This document shows, piece after piece, positions 36,127-48,365 of a stretch of DNA of 64,000 nucleotides; the stretch's first letter is position 1, and every line of letters begins with the position of its first letter. The translations under genes and the position numbers were made by a program. The notes below the pieces were generated by a model. It searched no databases and was not told the origin of the DNA. It was given only the letters and a program-made list of their open reading frames with translations. This DNA comes from Phorcus lineatus (lineage: Eukaryota > Mollusca > Gastropoda > Trochida > Trochidae). The stretch is taken from positions 28,256,839-28,320,838 of the forward strand of contig OV121091.1 of assembly GCA_921293015.1 (NCBI GenBank), read 5' to 3'.

Positions 36127-39100
36127 CATCTTCATAGACTTTGATATTGTTTATTTCAAATTTCCTTATATAGTTGCAAATAAACTCCTGCCATATCCTT
36201 TGAAAAAAGAATGTTTGATATAGGACTATCTTAAGGCAGTTGGAATATGATGTCGCATATACGCGATATACAACTTACTATGTATAAACGTCAGCTATAT
36301 CTATCATTTATCAAGATAAACGCTCAATTCAAACCGGTATAAATTTGAAGATACAGTTGAAAATTGTCATATATATCTCTTGCTATTCATTTTGCATATT
36401 AGTTTCAATAATGATTCATTAAATGTTTTTTTCATGAATCTGTTTAAGTTAATGCATTTGTTTATTAAACGAAATATTCGATTACTGTTAAAGTATGTTT
36501 ACTGTATTTTTCATGGTAAAGTTTGAAGCATTTCATAGCCATACTTAAACTTTCGAATTTAGATAACCAAAACACCAGTTTAGGTTCAGAAAATGAAATA
36601 TTAGTTTTGCAAAAACTAATTTAAGTTTTATTTATCGGGCGTACACCTTGAGCAAAATACATCAGATCTAGCTTGATCCAGCATTTTCAAACTGACTTGT
36701 TTTTGCCTCTGCTTGACGATACTCCAATTGCAATTAGTTGTCAACCAGTTCTTTGAAGGAAGCACATATATATACCGTTATTCGTTAAAGAATATCAGTG
36801 TGGCAGCTAATATTGTGTTCTGAAATAGGATAGTTTACATGGAAACTATATTTCAAATAAAGTTAAATTATTGTTCTTTGGAAACGTGGCTAAATATGTA
36901 TAGAGCGAAGCAATTTGGATTCTGGTCTGATTGACATTATTTTTCAAATTGAAATGTCGTCTATTATGATATAGCGTGCTAATAGGATATCGAAAATGGT
37001 TGCTCATGTCTTCGTAATTTGTAGTTATATTATGTAATGTTTTAAAAAAGCATTTAAAGATATCATTCATAAAATACATCAAACTATTTTCAAAACTGTA
37101 AAGAACACGCTGTATGCAACACATATCTTGTAATTCATTTTTTTTAGAATATGTATATGCAGACATACTATACAATGGATGACTGTATGTCATGTAATGA
37201 CAAATTGTGATAAAATATTACGAGCAGTGTGGAAGAAGGATATAGTTCACGGATAGACAAGTTTATCAAGTAATTCGATTCTAATTATTTGTTCACTCTT
37301 TGATCTTTGTCCTTTCTTATTATGGAATTGTCTTACATCCTTGCATTTCCACATCACGCCTTAGTTTCTACTGTGTACATTTTCCTTCACTTTTACGGTT
37401 CCATTGATACATCTTGTTTTTACTAAATGATTCAACTCATAATGAACGTTAATGCTTTGATGGACTTGTAAGGATTAAGAGATTCTCTTTCTGTTCAAGT
37501 ACAACACCATTCGAATTAAACGTATAACAGGGTTCGCTCTCGTACTAAAGTTTAGTGATAGCAGCATTAACTAGTCAATATGTCATCGTAAACAAACATT
37601 GTAGGTTTAATTAAATATCATACGGAATAATAAAAATTTCATATTTAACTGACTATCAATATCCCAAGCCCTTCAGGGAATAGAACACGATTCCGCCTAA
37701 GACTTGAGACGATCTGACATTCATCAGTTTGATACATATCTTCATGACCTTAATCAATGCAGTCTCATGCTATATTTGGTAATGATATTTGAAGCATTTA
37801 GCATCTATTTGAAAGGTTGATGATAAAGGTTTATTGTTATTTATGTATATGTTATTGTCATGATATTTCACAAAGCAAGATTGATATTTGGTATAGCAAT
37901 CGTAAATAAAAACAAACATTTGTTCACCCTTTCAGATAATCTATGAAATATATTTTGCTATACTGCGCAACAGTTCTTATAGGTGCATAAGGTGCAACAA
38001 GAGTAGATTACATATCTCCCATATTTTTATACAAACGTCGTCTGAATTATATCCCTTCCAAGTTAGAACAGACATGTAGTGAGATCTGAACTGGGACTTG
38101 AAGCGTCAGTAAATAAATTAGCAAACCATGTGTTGTTATCAATCCTACCTTTTTAGAACAGAAGCTACCTTGTGCAAAAACTATCTGTTGTTGAGTCGAT
38201 GGAAATTGGATATTTCAGAAACCTGAACAGTTGATAGCACATATTCAGTTGGTGGTCTACTAGCAGCGTTTCCGAAATCTATTATGGGCGTTTTGTAAGT
38301 TATGCTCCAGTAACAGACCCTTTAAAACATTGAATTAAAATCCGATACATTTCTGATTTAACGCATATAAGACATCAAAAACCCTGAACTACCGCTCTGT
38401 TAGGGTAATGAATATGCACTTTTTTCAATAAGTTATTTTAAAGAAATATGCTGAAGAAGCAGTTCATTTCGATAGAAAAATACAACTTGTTTCCATAAAA
38501 GCGAAAACAAAGCAAAACAAAAGTTCAGAACCTGAAAAAGCATAATATAAAACTCTATAGCAGTTGATTCATGCACTGTTATCAGGCGAGGTGACGGGAA
38601 CATGAGTTATAGATTAATGGACATCTATGCATAGGCCACCTGTAAATGCGGCCACAGTCATCTGTCTGTACCTTGAAAGATATACATGATGCTGTTATTA
38701 AAAGCATGATTCTCGGTAAAGTTTTAAGTGACAGAGAGTATGTTGTACGATTTTTCATGTGACTTTAGTTAGATAAGAAATATGATATGTTCTGAGATAA
38801 GTTCGAAACGCCTCTCTAAACTTTTATCTTATTCTCTACAATGCTCAAATTGTGATATATATTTGTTTTCAATGATAACTGGAAAACAGATAATAAAAAG
38901 TCGACATTCAGCATCCCATTTAAATATATATTAGTTAAATGAACCATGAAACATTTCTATACCATGTTTGTCTGTGTATCTGCTGTGAATACGTTTTTAG
39001 AATTACGTTTGATTTATTTGCGCGCGTGATTGTCCGGTTTTCGATCACAAATCTCGACTTCAACGTGTTCATTGTCACAATAATGAACACAAAACAGAAA

Positions 39101-39370
39101 GATGCTATTTCTAAGAAACAACCACTTCTTCTCAATCAAATAACACCATCTTTGAATTTTGACTAATATGACCCCGGAAACATACTCTGAGTCCATTTAA
39201 CGTCTAGTCCTTTAGATCAATGCATTTGAATGCTTCAAAGCTTTGAATGAGTATGCTAATCATAACTTCCCCGCATAATTGCATTTACTGGAAAGATTCC
39301 ACATACTCAAATTTAAGTCCTGGGGGTTTTTTTTGCTTGTTTCTCGAACGATGCAGAAAATCAATGTTGT
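36127..39370. other. AT-rich DNA, no gene seen
   Basis: A 115-codon minus frame at 36,846-37,193 is Tyr/Asn/Phe-rich with no motif and no splice signals of note; judged chance. The rest is unique. Confidence 0.5.
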
Positions 39371-39609
39371 TGTCATTTCAAAAACGTCATTCTCAGTTAG
39401 GCGACATTCAGTCAATATGATTGCCCATTGCTATGAAATCCATGGATTTGAACAGGAATTACAATTCAAAATTCTCCCTTTAAATGCTCGTTAGTTACAA
39501 TTCGAAATCGTTAAGTGTCAATAAATGTCAATGGTATAAATTGTAAAGCTCATCAACAGTTACATGTTACAGTGCTGGTATCGATTGCTAAGCCCCTTAA
39601 AAACAACAA
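39371..39609 (+). repeat. Dispersed 250-bp repeat, copy 2
   Basis: Collinear with 23,595-23,845: GTCATTTCAAAAACG, TTTGAACAGGAATT, CCTTTAAATGCTCGTTAGTT, AATCGTTAAGTGTCAAT, AAAGCTCATCAACAGTTACA. Upstream and downstream the two loci diverge. Confidence 0.8.
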
Positions 39610-40787
39610 TATAAATTTCCACATGTTTTTGAAATTATAACACTGTCAAAACTGTACTCACTCAAACAAAGCTGAAGATAATTTAAGCCCAATTGAAATT
39701 TTTAATCTGTAAAATCCTTGGCGTATTCCTGATGCTTCATAAATACGAATATTATACGATAGTCAATAATCTGACCACAGAGATGTTTCAATGTATGCTT
39801 CCCCGAGATAATATTTTCCAGAAACTAGATGTTAGACTGAAGATGAACTAGTACTGATGTATAAACAATGAAGTTAGCTGAGTCTATTGGGTTTTTTTTA
39901 GATGAACGTTATTTAGGTGAAACGATGACGAATGCAGACAAGGAATAAAACAAGACTGGCTGCAGTTTATTTTCTTATGTTTTACTTTTATCTATACATG
40001 TATATAATAATTTGTTTAGTCAAATTTGTAATAGTCAATAGTAATGTATTAAATTTAAAAAAATGTCAAATAACCGTTTTGGAGCTGCACTTACAAAACG
40101 AATTCCTTATTGTTATGTTGCAGTGAAATTATCTGTCGTAATCTAAAGAAAAAATAATAATTTCCAAAAACATTCGACTTTTTTAATTTGGGTTCGTAAT
40201 TCCGCAAGGTATTCACAGCAAATCGTTAAAGTGGTGAATGTTTTATAGACAGTATCGGATACAAATGTCTGATATAAAAAAAATATCGTTGGATGAAGTG
40301 AAAACTTACTTATAGTAGGTCATCTTTGCGACCATTGTAGGCCAAGTTTCTTTGAAGTATCTCTCAGAAATGTTTATCTTAGTACAGAAACGTCTGAGCG
40401 ACGTGTTGATCTTTTGGTTTTTAAAGGTGACGCGATGTATGCTTATATCAAAGAAAAAAATAAACATAAACATATATGAATGCATCTTTTGTAAAACCAT
40501 CAAAGAATGGCATTGAATATGTCGCGATTTTGGATAAGGTGAAATGATTACGTAAAGTTTTAATATTTATCGTTAAGCATTTCTTAGCATTTTACAGGAT
40601 TGATCCCAACTTTAGAAAGCTTGCGCGCACCCTAGCCCGAACATATCCTCTTGCAAGTAATGGCAAGTCTAGATTTGGACGGATATTTATTTTCTTCGAA
40701 ACACATTGGGAAATTATAAATGAAAGATCGTGAAAATAACTGAAATTGAAGGAGTGTGTCTAGATCTCTTATTAATTAAGGTTATTT
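39610..40787. other. AT-rich DNA, no gene seen
   Basis: Frames of at most 65 codons, no shared repeat. Confidence 0.5.
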
Positions 40788-41003
40788 GATTTTTAACGCC
40801 GCTTTCATTAGTATTACATTTATATCATGACTGCTAGTATAATTGCAGGGAGAAAGCCCATAAAAGTATTCACTGCGGTGAGCATCGACTGGAACTAGCG
40901 AACTGCGTTGTGGCACTGCGCTGAAATTCAGTGTAGCATTGCATCCAAACATTTCTGCATATAGGACAGTTATCTACGAGAGGCAAAGTTGCTGACCCCC
41001 TGG
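40788..41003 (-). mobile_element. SINE-like repeat family R2, minus copy
   Basis: Reverse complement of the 13.7 kb element: on the minus strand CCAGGGGGTCAGCAACTTTG, TGCAATGCTACACTGAA, GGGCTTTCTCCCTGCAAT, then GAAAGCGGCGTTAAAAATC. The GCGGCGTTAAA end is the best-preserved copy of the shared gastropod tail in the window. No CACT tail remains. Confidence 0.75.
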
Positions 41004-41387
41004 ACTAATTAATAAATGAACTTAAATTTTCATTTGTTGATTTCCTTTGACACATAACTGAATATGTACATGGCAAAGATCTTTTTTTTAAAAACCCACA
41101 AATGATTACAGTTTATAAAGTTCAGTCTTTGATGGTTCACCACAAACGGTGCTATACTAACCTTCCTCTACAATTAATTCTAGTAACACGTGGACTTTAA
41201 GTGACATTAATGTACGACGCATCTGAGTGATATGAATATATGATTAACTTTGATGTAACACTTCTTTCCTTTTCATCACTCTATTTTTCTAATTAGAAAT
41301 GTCCGCCAAGAATTATAAGGGCGTAACAGTACTTTTTGTTTGTTTTAACGTCTAGATTCAAGCTTCTATCTTGAACTTTAAGATTTT

Positions 41388-41595
41388 TCCATCCGGGTTG
41401 TGCCGCTAATGCTGGATTCGAGTGGTTTCATCGGCTTGTTAGGTAGCTAGCGATACGAGGCTTTTGGTTTGAAAGAGATCAGGGCCTACATTTTCGAAGC
41501 TCTTTTAGAACTAAGATAGTCGTAAGTACCATACATTAGCATTGGCTTAAGACTATCTGAGCGGAGTCAAATACGCTGATATAGCAGGTTATCTA
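41388..41595 (+). repeat. Interspersed repeat family C, copy 2, interrupted by a hairpin segment
   Basis: The flanks match 27,810-27,955. Between them (about 41,488-41,556) lies CGAAGCTCTTTTAGAACTAAG, ATAGTCGTAAG, ACC..., then CTTAAGACTATCTGAGC. TAAGATAGTCGTAAG and CTTAAGACTATCT are imperfect inverted arms. This is either a hairpin MITE inserted in the repeat or the original middle lost from the 27.9 kb copy. Confidence 0.5.
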
Positions 41596-41599
41596 ATGA

Positions 41600-44055
41600 C
41601 ATTTTCAACTTATACGTTAGTTAATCTAGTTAAAGGAACATCGAAAATAAACCCCAGGGGGTTTTCTGTTAACTGTTTTTCTGATGTTTGTCACATTTGT
41701 AATATTTCTCTCCAATGCATACCATTGTTTAAGCAATAGGGATTAGATTATGGCTTTTATTTTGAAAGGTCATTTTGTTGTATGTAAAAAGACATTTCTC
41801 GTAAAACGTATACGTGAATAAACCAAGGTAAAGTAAAAACATAAAATTGGATCTAAAACCAGACAAAAGGGTTTGTTTGCGTCGTTACAATGCAATAATC
41901 AGCATATGATACTAATGAGATAAAGTTTTTCTTGAAGCGAAATCTGACATTTCGTTCCCTTTCAAACAAGTCATTATCTTGGAAAGAAAAAGTTGGCTTT
42001 CAAGCAAAAAGAGTAGGTCAGGCCTTTAAGTAATGATACTGCCTCCGGTACCGTATACAGACACATCGGCTGTTAAGAGGATGTTCACAGAGCTCATCGA
42101 GGAGAGAACCAGCTTGAAATAAAATCAATTGAAAGCGCAATCACGCATCACTGTTCGTTTTTACATTCATGTTTATTTTCGTTGTGAGTAGAAAAAAACT
42201 TTTCCAAAGCGAACGTCCCAAAATATTTTTTCAAATAAAAAAAATCTTTAGTTAGCACATTTCTTGTGGGCTAATTCAATTTCGTGAATTCAATGAAATA
42301 AAAAAAAAATGTACTTACGTATTTCTCTCACATACACTTCAGATCTGGTGCAAATTCAGTACGCCATAGAATCTGAGTACAATGTGAACAATTCTTTATC
42401 TGCTTGATGACTCGTGGGACAACAGATTGATGTGAGTGAAATATCCATGTTGTCTCTAGCTTACCACGATTTCTGCCAAGGTTTAATCATATATAAGAAA
42501 CTTTTAGCTGAATTACAGCAATCACGCTAAACCAATAACATATTGTCACTGCACGGTGGATTTTAACGAGGAGTGCGTAAGACTTTCACGTCTGGTCTTG
42601 CCCAGCGCTTAGACTTTGAAGACTGTCGCATTTGTCTCAAAATGTTTTTGCCATAGCCATTATTGTCCGCAATTGTCTGGTGACATTAAACTTGGAAAAT
42701 TGGCATGGGTCCAATGACGGATGAAAGTTTCACGAACAGGTAACCAGCCCACTGTGAAATCTGGTTGCATCCTGTTACCTGGAGCAGCTTACAGTGACTC
42801 TTGAAGTATAGTATACATGCCAAGATGCGAGTGAAATGCCTGTGGTCTCCTGTAACCCATGGAGTGTTCTTCGCCGTTTGTCCATCACAAGTCAATGCAA
42901 ATAGTCATTGTTTTCTTGACTATTGCTTGTTATGGGTTGACCTTGACGGGCTCATCTCTGGGGTTGCAATGCCATGGTTAAATTTATTGACCCACAATTT
43001 TAGTGAAGCGGATAAAGGGGATGACGTCCCATAAACTCCTGAAACTGGCAAAGAACTGAAAACTGTATACTCAATTTTATCTTTTTTCCTACTTTGAGGA
43101 GGGCCTATATATTTCGATCAAAGTCTTTTTAGAAAGAAGTTTTAAAATTTGACCATTCTGTAAGCCTACAGAAGAGAATGAAACGCCAACATTATGCTTA
43201 TTGAAGAAAAGGATACCTTTCCAAAAATCACCTTTTAAAGTATCTTTCAACTGCTTATGTTTAAATTTTGTTCTTCAGAATTGAAAATGTAATACCTAAT
43301 TAAGCTGATGATATGCTGGTATCCCGGGAAAGGATTTATCGCTTCCATTGTTAATTGGTCATAAATGTAAAGTGATTCTCATACAAGTGAGTTCTGATAT
43401 CAAATACATTGATGAAAGAAACTCACACAAATCCGAGGAATGCCGATGCTATGTGTACTGTTATGAAGTACTGCCTGATTATTTACTCTCCATGTAAGAT
43501 ATTAAACATTTTAACAAACCCTGTTATGAGGAAAGGCTACATTTTCTTAAAATGCAAACGAAGGTATCCCACCACCATAGCCAATCAAAGCATTTACCTT
43601 GTGAAATTCAAGTTAACCGATACGAAGTATCTTACAATGGTATTATATATTATTCTAATACCTCCGGAGCTTCAAATACGCTGCTGAAGCAGGTTGTGTC
43701 ATGATTTTAATATCGTTTCTCTTCAACTTTTTTCAAGAAGTTTCATCAAATTCTATGTTTATCAATTAATGCATTATTCTTGCAATTTATCATAAACAGA
43801 AATACCACACCCTCTCCTGATGCATATCATGTGATAGTCATAGCTTACATAAAAGGGTTCTCAAATGTAAAACGGTCATTGGGCTGCGATAGATTATGAG
43901 ATGATAAATATTTCATTTAGGTTAGCTGTTTAGAAATTTCTGTTTTTCAGAAACAATCGGTGTCAAATAAACATTTGACAGAGGAAATAAAAAAAAATAC
44001 ATTTTTTTTTCGCGGTACATCGAAAGAAGGAGATACTGTGCCTATGAATACAAAC
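41600..44055. other. Mostly unique DNA, no supported gene
   Basis: The terminal motif of family C is at 43,668-43,712 (GGAGCTTCAAATACGCTGCT, GAAGCAGGTTGT). 42,690-43,030 is less AT-rich and open on both strands for about 70 codons, with no recognised domain; it may be an old repeat or decayed exon. Confidence 0.4.
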
Positions 44056-44059
44056 ATGT

Positions 44060-45345
44060 AGCTTTTGATTCTTCAATTTCCGTTCTAAAGAGGCCGAAGG
44101 CCCATAGTAAATTTACAGAAGTAGTTGGGATTTACATAAGTTTTCACTTTGGACTATAGTGATATGACATAATATGTTCTATACTTCATTGCATTGTAAA
44201 TGTACATAGCCAGATTTTTTAGTGTAATTTGATTTTTACTGTTCATTAGATTACATAATTTTATAATACTTCGATGGACACAGTGCATTGTAGTACTGTT
44301 AAATATACTAACATCGTAATGCATTATATGCTGGACAACAAAAAAAAGAAAATGGTATTTGTATTATATTTAATTTGAAGTACAAAGTGTACATATATTC
44401 GGTCTTCCTTTTTCACATTTCTATATATACCACTTTCGATTAATAAATCGTGTGAAGAGCATCGAAGTCGTGCTAATGGTCGCCTAAATTTCTTTATATC
44501 AATACATGACAAGTAAGTTTCTTTGAATAAGTCATTTTTAAACTGTGAATAGTAAAAACATTTACTTGACAAATAATTTTTATCACACCATGTTGGAAGA
44601 TGAATGTCTTTAAGTGGAACAGTTAGGGTATTAATAAATAGTGATCGACATTCTATATATTGATCATTCCAAATGTTTCCAAAGCCAATATCAAATAAAA
44701 AGTTTCTAACCTGGGATACCCAATTTCTATGTCCATTCTTGTCATATATTATGACATCATATTATAGCATTTTTCCCGTTTTTTTGAGAATTCCCCATTT
44801 TTTAATACCTTTAAAACTTTTTATTTTGATCTATTCACTGTTAGTTTCCATTCATCAGAATACTTTTCTAGTTCGTATATTTGCCTTTGAAGACCCATTA
44901 CGGTTGGAGAAAAAGGGACAATATCATCTGCTAATCATAATAAAAATAATTCCAATATATCTGAATGATATGGGTACAATTCTTCCTAATCTGAATGGCT
45001 AATTCATTAATGAAGATCGTGAATAAAAACGGGCTTAGTATGCACAGCTTTTAATTACATATAATAGTTTATAGATTTCAGTATGACTTATTCCATATTA
45101 GGCAATTAAGAAGTCACGACAAGATTATGAGATAAAAAAAGTTGATAGAGATTATCGATTATATTCACTTCCGAAATACTTATGTTTTCTTGAGCTATTC
45201 AATGTGTTTTTAATGACCGATGCTCTTTACATAATTGATTATAAATTAGATTGTTACAATCGATATTTCCTGATGTGGGATGACGCGATCTCTGTCGTTT
45301 TATTAAATTAACATATTTTACAATATTTTTAGCAGGGAGTTTCTC
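44060..45345 (-). mobile_element. Old, internally deleted LINE (non-LTR retrotransposon), CR1/L2-like type
   Basis: On the minus strand, in order: a linker-like segment NLIKRQRSRHPTSGNIDCN (about 45,310-45,250); then LSPFLFTIFINELAIQI (about 45,040-44,990), a reverse-transcriptase block ahead of the catalytic site; then ADDIVPFSPTVMGLQRQIYE with LEKYSDEWKLTVNRSK (about 44,940-44,860), the catalytic A-DD block and its thumb side; then the C-terminal region with PLKDIHLPTWCDKNYL, KNDLFKETYLSCIDIKK, RLRCSSHDLLIESGIY and a degraded C-x2-C ... CPAYNALRC knuckle (about 44,630-44,290). GGGCCTTCGGCCTC at about 44,105-44,090 is typical of mollusc LINE 3' UTRs. Most fingers/palm sequence between linker and LSPFLF is missing. 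Several stops and frame changes, for example two extra bases near the C-x2-C, show it is dead and old. Confidence 0.8.
44324..44572 (-). pseudogene. C-terminal ORF2 fragment of the old LINE
   Basis: The longest surviving frame of the LINE (82 codons). It opens SSKCFYYSQFKNDLFKE and contains TYLSCIDIKKFRRPLARLRC and SSHDLLIESG, the conserved region after the reverse-transcriptase thumb in mollusc CR1/L2-like proteins. It ends in a shifted frame, so the terminal C-x2-C is lost in this frame but visible in another (RICTLC). No function is expected. Confidence 0.75.
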
Positions 45346-45779
45346 TTCAGAATTTCAATTTACAGCTAAGAAATATTTTAACACAAGAGCTTTAATCAAT
45401 AGGGTCATACATAAATATTTTGTTGCTAAAATATATTCACAGGCAATATATCAAAAGGGAAAAGTAGAAGTAGTAGTAACATGAACTAAAATTGTAAGCA
45501 CTTAAATATTCAATAGCTAAGATTATCTTTATTCATTTAGTTTACTAAATGCTAAATAAAACAATGACAGTGTGAATCGAGTAAGAAAGCAGCTCAAAAT
45601 AGTTGATGTAAAAGTTAAAAAACAAGAGACGGGGCAAGAAAAAAACTAAGTTTCCTTGTCTGAAAACTCAAAATAAAAAAATAAATGGTAGGCTTCTCTC
45701 GGACCACTGAAGTGCATCATTCCATGGCATTTTTTCTCAACAGTCAAAATCGCTCTAATTGACACGTGACTTGCTTAAT

Positions 45780-46160
45780 CTAAGAATGAAAAACACACAA
45801 TTACAACAAACAAAGTTTATTCAAGAAAAAGATATCAAACAAATGACAACTACTAATTCACTCAACACTTTCAACATAAAAACACAACACTAGCTTCACA
45901 CTTAACATACAGTTCATCTTCACATGCGCAACCCACCTTCACATGCACTCTCAACGCATACCCATAACACGCTATCATGCATACACATGCACAACAACCA
46001 TATCTTCACTTTCTACTCACATGCACGTCTTCCCTCGTTTGCGCATCACATTAATACACTTCAGCACAGTTGCACAGCTCACCCTATATCAATGCATACC
46101 CTTACGCAAAACAAGTATCAATTAAACATATGCAAACCAGGAATCATGTAAGTGTACAAA
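45780..46160 (-). other. Strand-asymmetric (G-poor on plus) stretch with minus-strand AATAAA
   Basis: The plus strand is strikingly poor in G and rich in CA and TC, with repeated CACATGC words (for example TTCACATGCGC, TTCACATGCAC, ACACATGCACAAC, TCACATGCACG). On the minus strand AATAAA lies at 45,821-45,816, followed by CTTTGTTTGTTG, a GU-rich sequence of the kind found downstream of poly(A) sites. It could be the 3' end of a minus-strand transcript; a decayed CA-rich simple repeat is the alternative. The 60-75 codon plus frames here have no coding look. Confidence 0.3.
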
Positions 46161-46325
46161 TATAAGTATATAATTCTCAGTTTTATAATACCTTCAGGTT
46201 TCGTAAATAACAAAAAAATCTAGAAGATATGCATACCAAAACAATTTTAGACAGTTCGATAGTGCATTCTTATAGTTACATAAAGTCATACACTTGAATT
46301 GAAACAGTTCACATTACAACTCAGC

Positions 46326-46480
46326 ACGTGACTGCTGATCCATCAAGGCGTTGTAAGTGTCCAACACACATCACCATCCCGTGACGTATCACCATGTAGT
46401 GTGTCACGTGACTGACAACTCAACACAGTATCACCATAACGTGACTGAAATCTCACAACAGCATCACCATGACGTGACTG
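46326..46480. repeat. Minisatellite of ACGTGACTG / TCACCAT words
   Basis: ACGTGACTG occurs at 46,326, 46,406, 46,439 and 46,472; the last three are spaced exactly 33 bp. TCACCAT occurs at 46,371, 46,389, 46,431 and 46,464. Each unit carries a TGACGT/ACGTGA half-site like those bound by bZIP and bHLH factors, but periodicity alone explains their recurrence. Confidence 0.75.
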
Positions 46481-46570
46481 GCGTATCACAGTCTTCTCAG
46501 TCCTTATCCCTAAGTTGGATAGACTGCTACAAGGCTGAACTCTATCACACCCTGTGAGATTGCATTGACG

Positions 46571-46630
46571 TCACACAGACGTCCAAAACCCATGGACTGC
46601 TCACACAGACGTCCAAAACCCATGGACTGG
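46571..46630. repeat. Near-perfect 30-bp tandem duplication
   Basis: Two adjacent 30-bp units, each TCACACAGACGTCCAAAACC followed by CATGGACTG and a final C or G (46,571-46,600 and 46,601-46,630). Only the last base differs, so the duplication is recent. Confidence 0.95.
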
Positions 46631-46639
46631 TCAGACGAC

Positions 46640-47854
46640 AACAAGTAGGTAGTTCGGAGTTCTAATGCGCACATCCCACTGTCAGAGAAAACTTGATCTT
46701 GATGACGTCATCTAATGATATGCAATAATTTCCCACACGTGCATATGTGCTTCCTTGTGCGCTGGTCGAATATTCGTCGTATGCATTTAGGGTGAATACT
46801 GTAAACCATCTAAATGAATATCAAAAGTGTTGAAATCCACCCATCCCGCATCTGTTGGTTCTGAACGCAGCGATCACACAATTTTACGTGACACATTGGA
46901 TTGAGGGTCAGGGTAACTTTAGGGGGATATATTTTAGAAAATGTTGTATCAGACGATCATGGTGTGTCCTATTAAGAGCAACACAAACTAGCGACAGCAT
47001 TAATAATGTTTTATTTTTTCTTTGAACAAATATTATGGGATGGGGACCAACAATTATTTAACAATGCACAGCGAGTCAGTTGATCAATAAAAGTCCGGGA
47101 GTCGTCGTAAAATATCTCATTTCATTTTATGTTTATGTATGATCGCCAAATTGGTATCGAATGTTAAATAGTCTTTAGTACTGTGCGCTAAAAAGTTGTT
47201 CTGTGGTTTCCTTCTGCGATGTCTTTGCCATCTTGAGAGCAGCACAAGAAATATAGAATTTGCCATTAATGGTAACATTGTTAATTATAACTTAACTAAT
47301 TTGCTTGTCTGTTATAAACATATATATATATATCTATATATGCGTGTATGTATGTGTATGTGTAATGGTACCAAAGATAAGCTCAAAATACTCATAATTT
47401 ACAGATAGACCTTTTCTTTGTCCAGATTTTTGCAGAAAGTCGAAATCGAAAATGGAAAGTTGTGTTGTTTTAGCCACGTTATCGATATGTTGATACCACT
47501 ATTGTAATTGGGCATGGTTGTCTAAGATATATTTTTCATATGGAAGAAAGATATTAGAAATTGACACTTGTGCTTGAGTTATTTGCATACGAACCCTAAT
47601 TGAAACAAAAGAAAGGCTTTTTATCGTATGCATGATAAATTGCTTAAATATTTTGTTAAAAGTGGTTATTTTACGAATGCTTCGCCATACAACTGTTTAA
47701 TGTTAAAACAGTTTAACACTTTAACATGACTGGTCCCTCTCATATTCAGGGGAGGTAAGTCCCTTCGTGTCCGACACACATATTTGAATATGCAGATAAA
47801 GGTCAACTAATATAGAGGTGGGGCAAAGCTCTTGTCCGAAGATCAAAACAACAG
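46640..47854. other. No gene seen; TA/TG microsatellite
   Basis: (TA)n followed by TGTATG-type repeats at 47,320-47,362. GTTAAAACAGTTTAACACTTTAAC at 47,702-47,725 is a small inverted repeat. GGGGAGGTAAGTC at 47,750 is a phrase I know from mollusc repeats. Confidence 0.45.
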
Positions 47855-48060
47855 CTAACAGTAAAGGCGTTTTCGGGCAATAAGAGTCCGTTTCCCCCTA
47901 CGAATTTTGAGGAAAACAGTTAGCTGTCTTCTGATGAGTTGATTTTTTATCAGGAAAGAGTAAAAGAATAAGGTTTCTATGGTTTTCTGTTTTTGATCCG
48001 AACTGCCTACAACAAGGCAATGAAGCAAGCGCACCATGCCTCCAGTCCATGCTCCAGCAC
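47855..48060 (-). other. Possible downstream exon of the 48.4 kb transcription unit, small open frame
   Basis: After the minus-strand acceptor TGTGTTTTACAG (about 48,071-48,060) the sequence reads TGCTGGAGCATGGACTGGAG then GCATGG. The second ATG opens 65 codons (MVRLLHCLVVGSSDQKQKT...) ending at 47,855; the first ATG opens a different, slightly shorter frame. Neither peptide is recognised, and the C-terminal part is basic. Overlapping frames in two registers argue for a non-coding exon or chance. Confidence 0.2.
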
Positions 48061-48365
48061 TGTAAAACACATGTTTTACTGTCAAGTTTTACCAACATAA
48101 AACAATGCTTAAACATGCATTCAAACCTGGTAAATATCATAATTGGAACCCATCTCAACTTCACACAATACATTTGTACATAATAAACATTAAATTCTGA
48201 CAAATTTACACAGTTGAATTGTACATTATAAATGTCACTATTTTTTTAAACATCACAGTACATCACCTTCGACTGTAAATGCCAAGTATACAAACCATAA
48301 AATGACAAATGAAACATGTTCCAAAGTTCATTATTATACAGTTACAAAAATCAAACTCTACTTAC

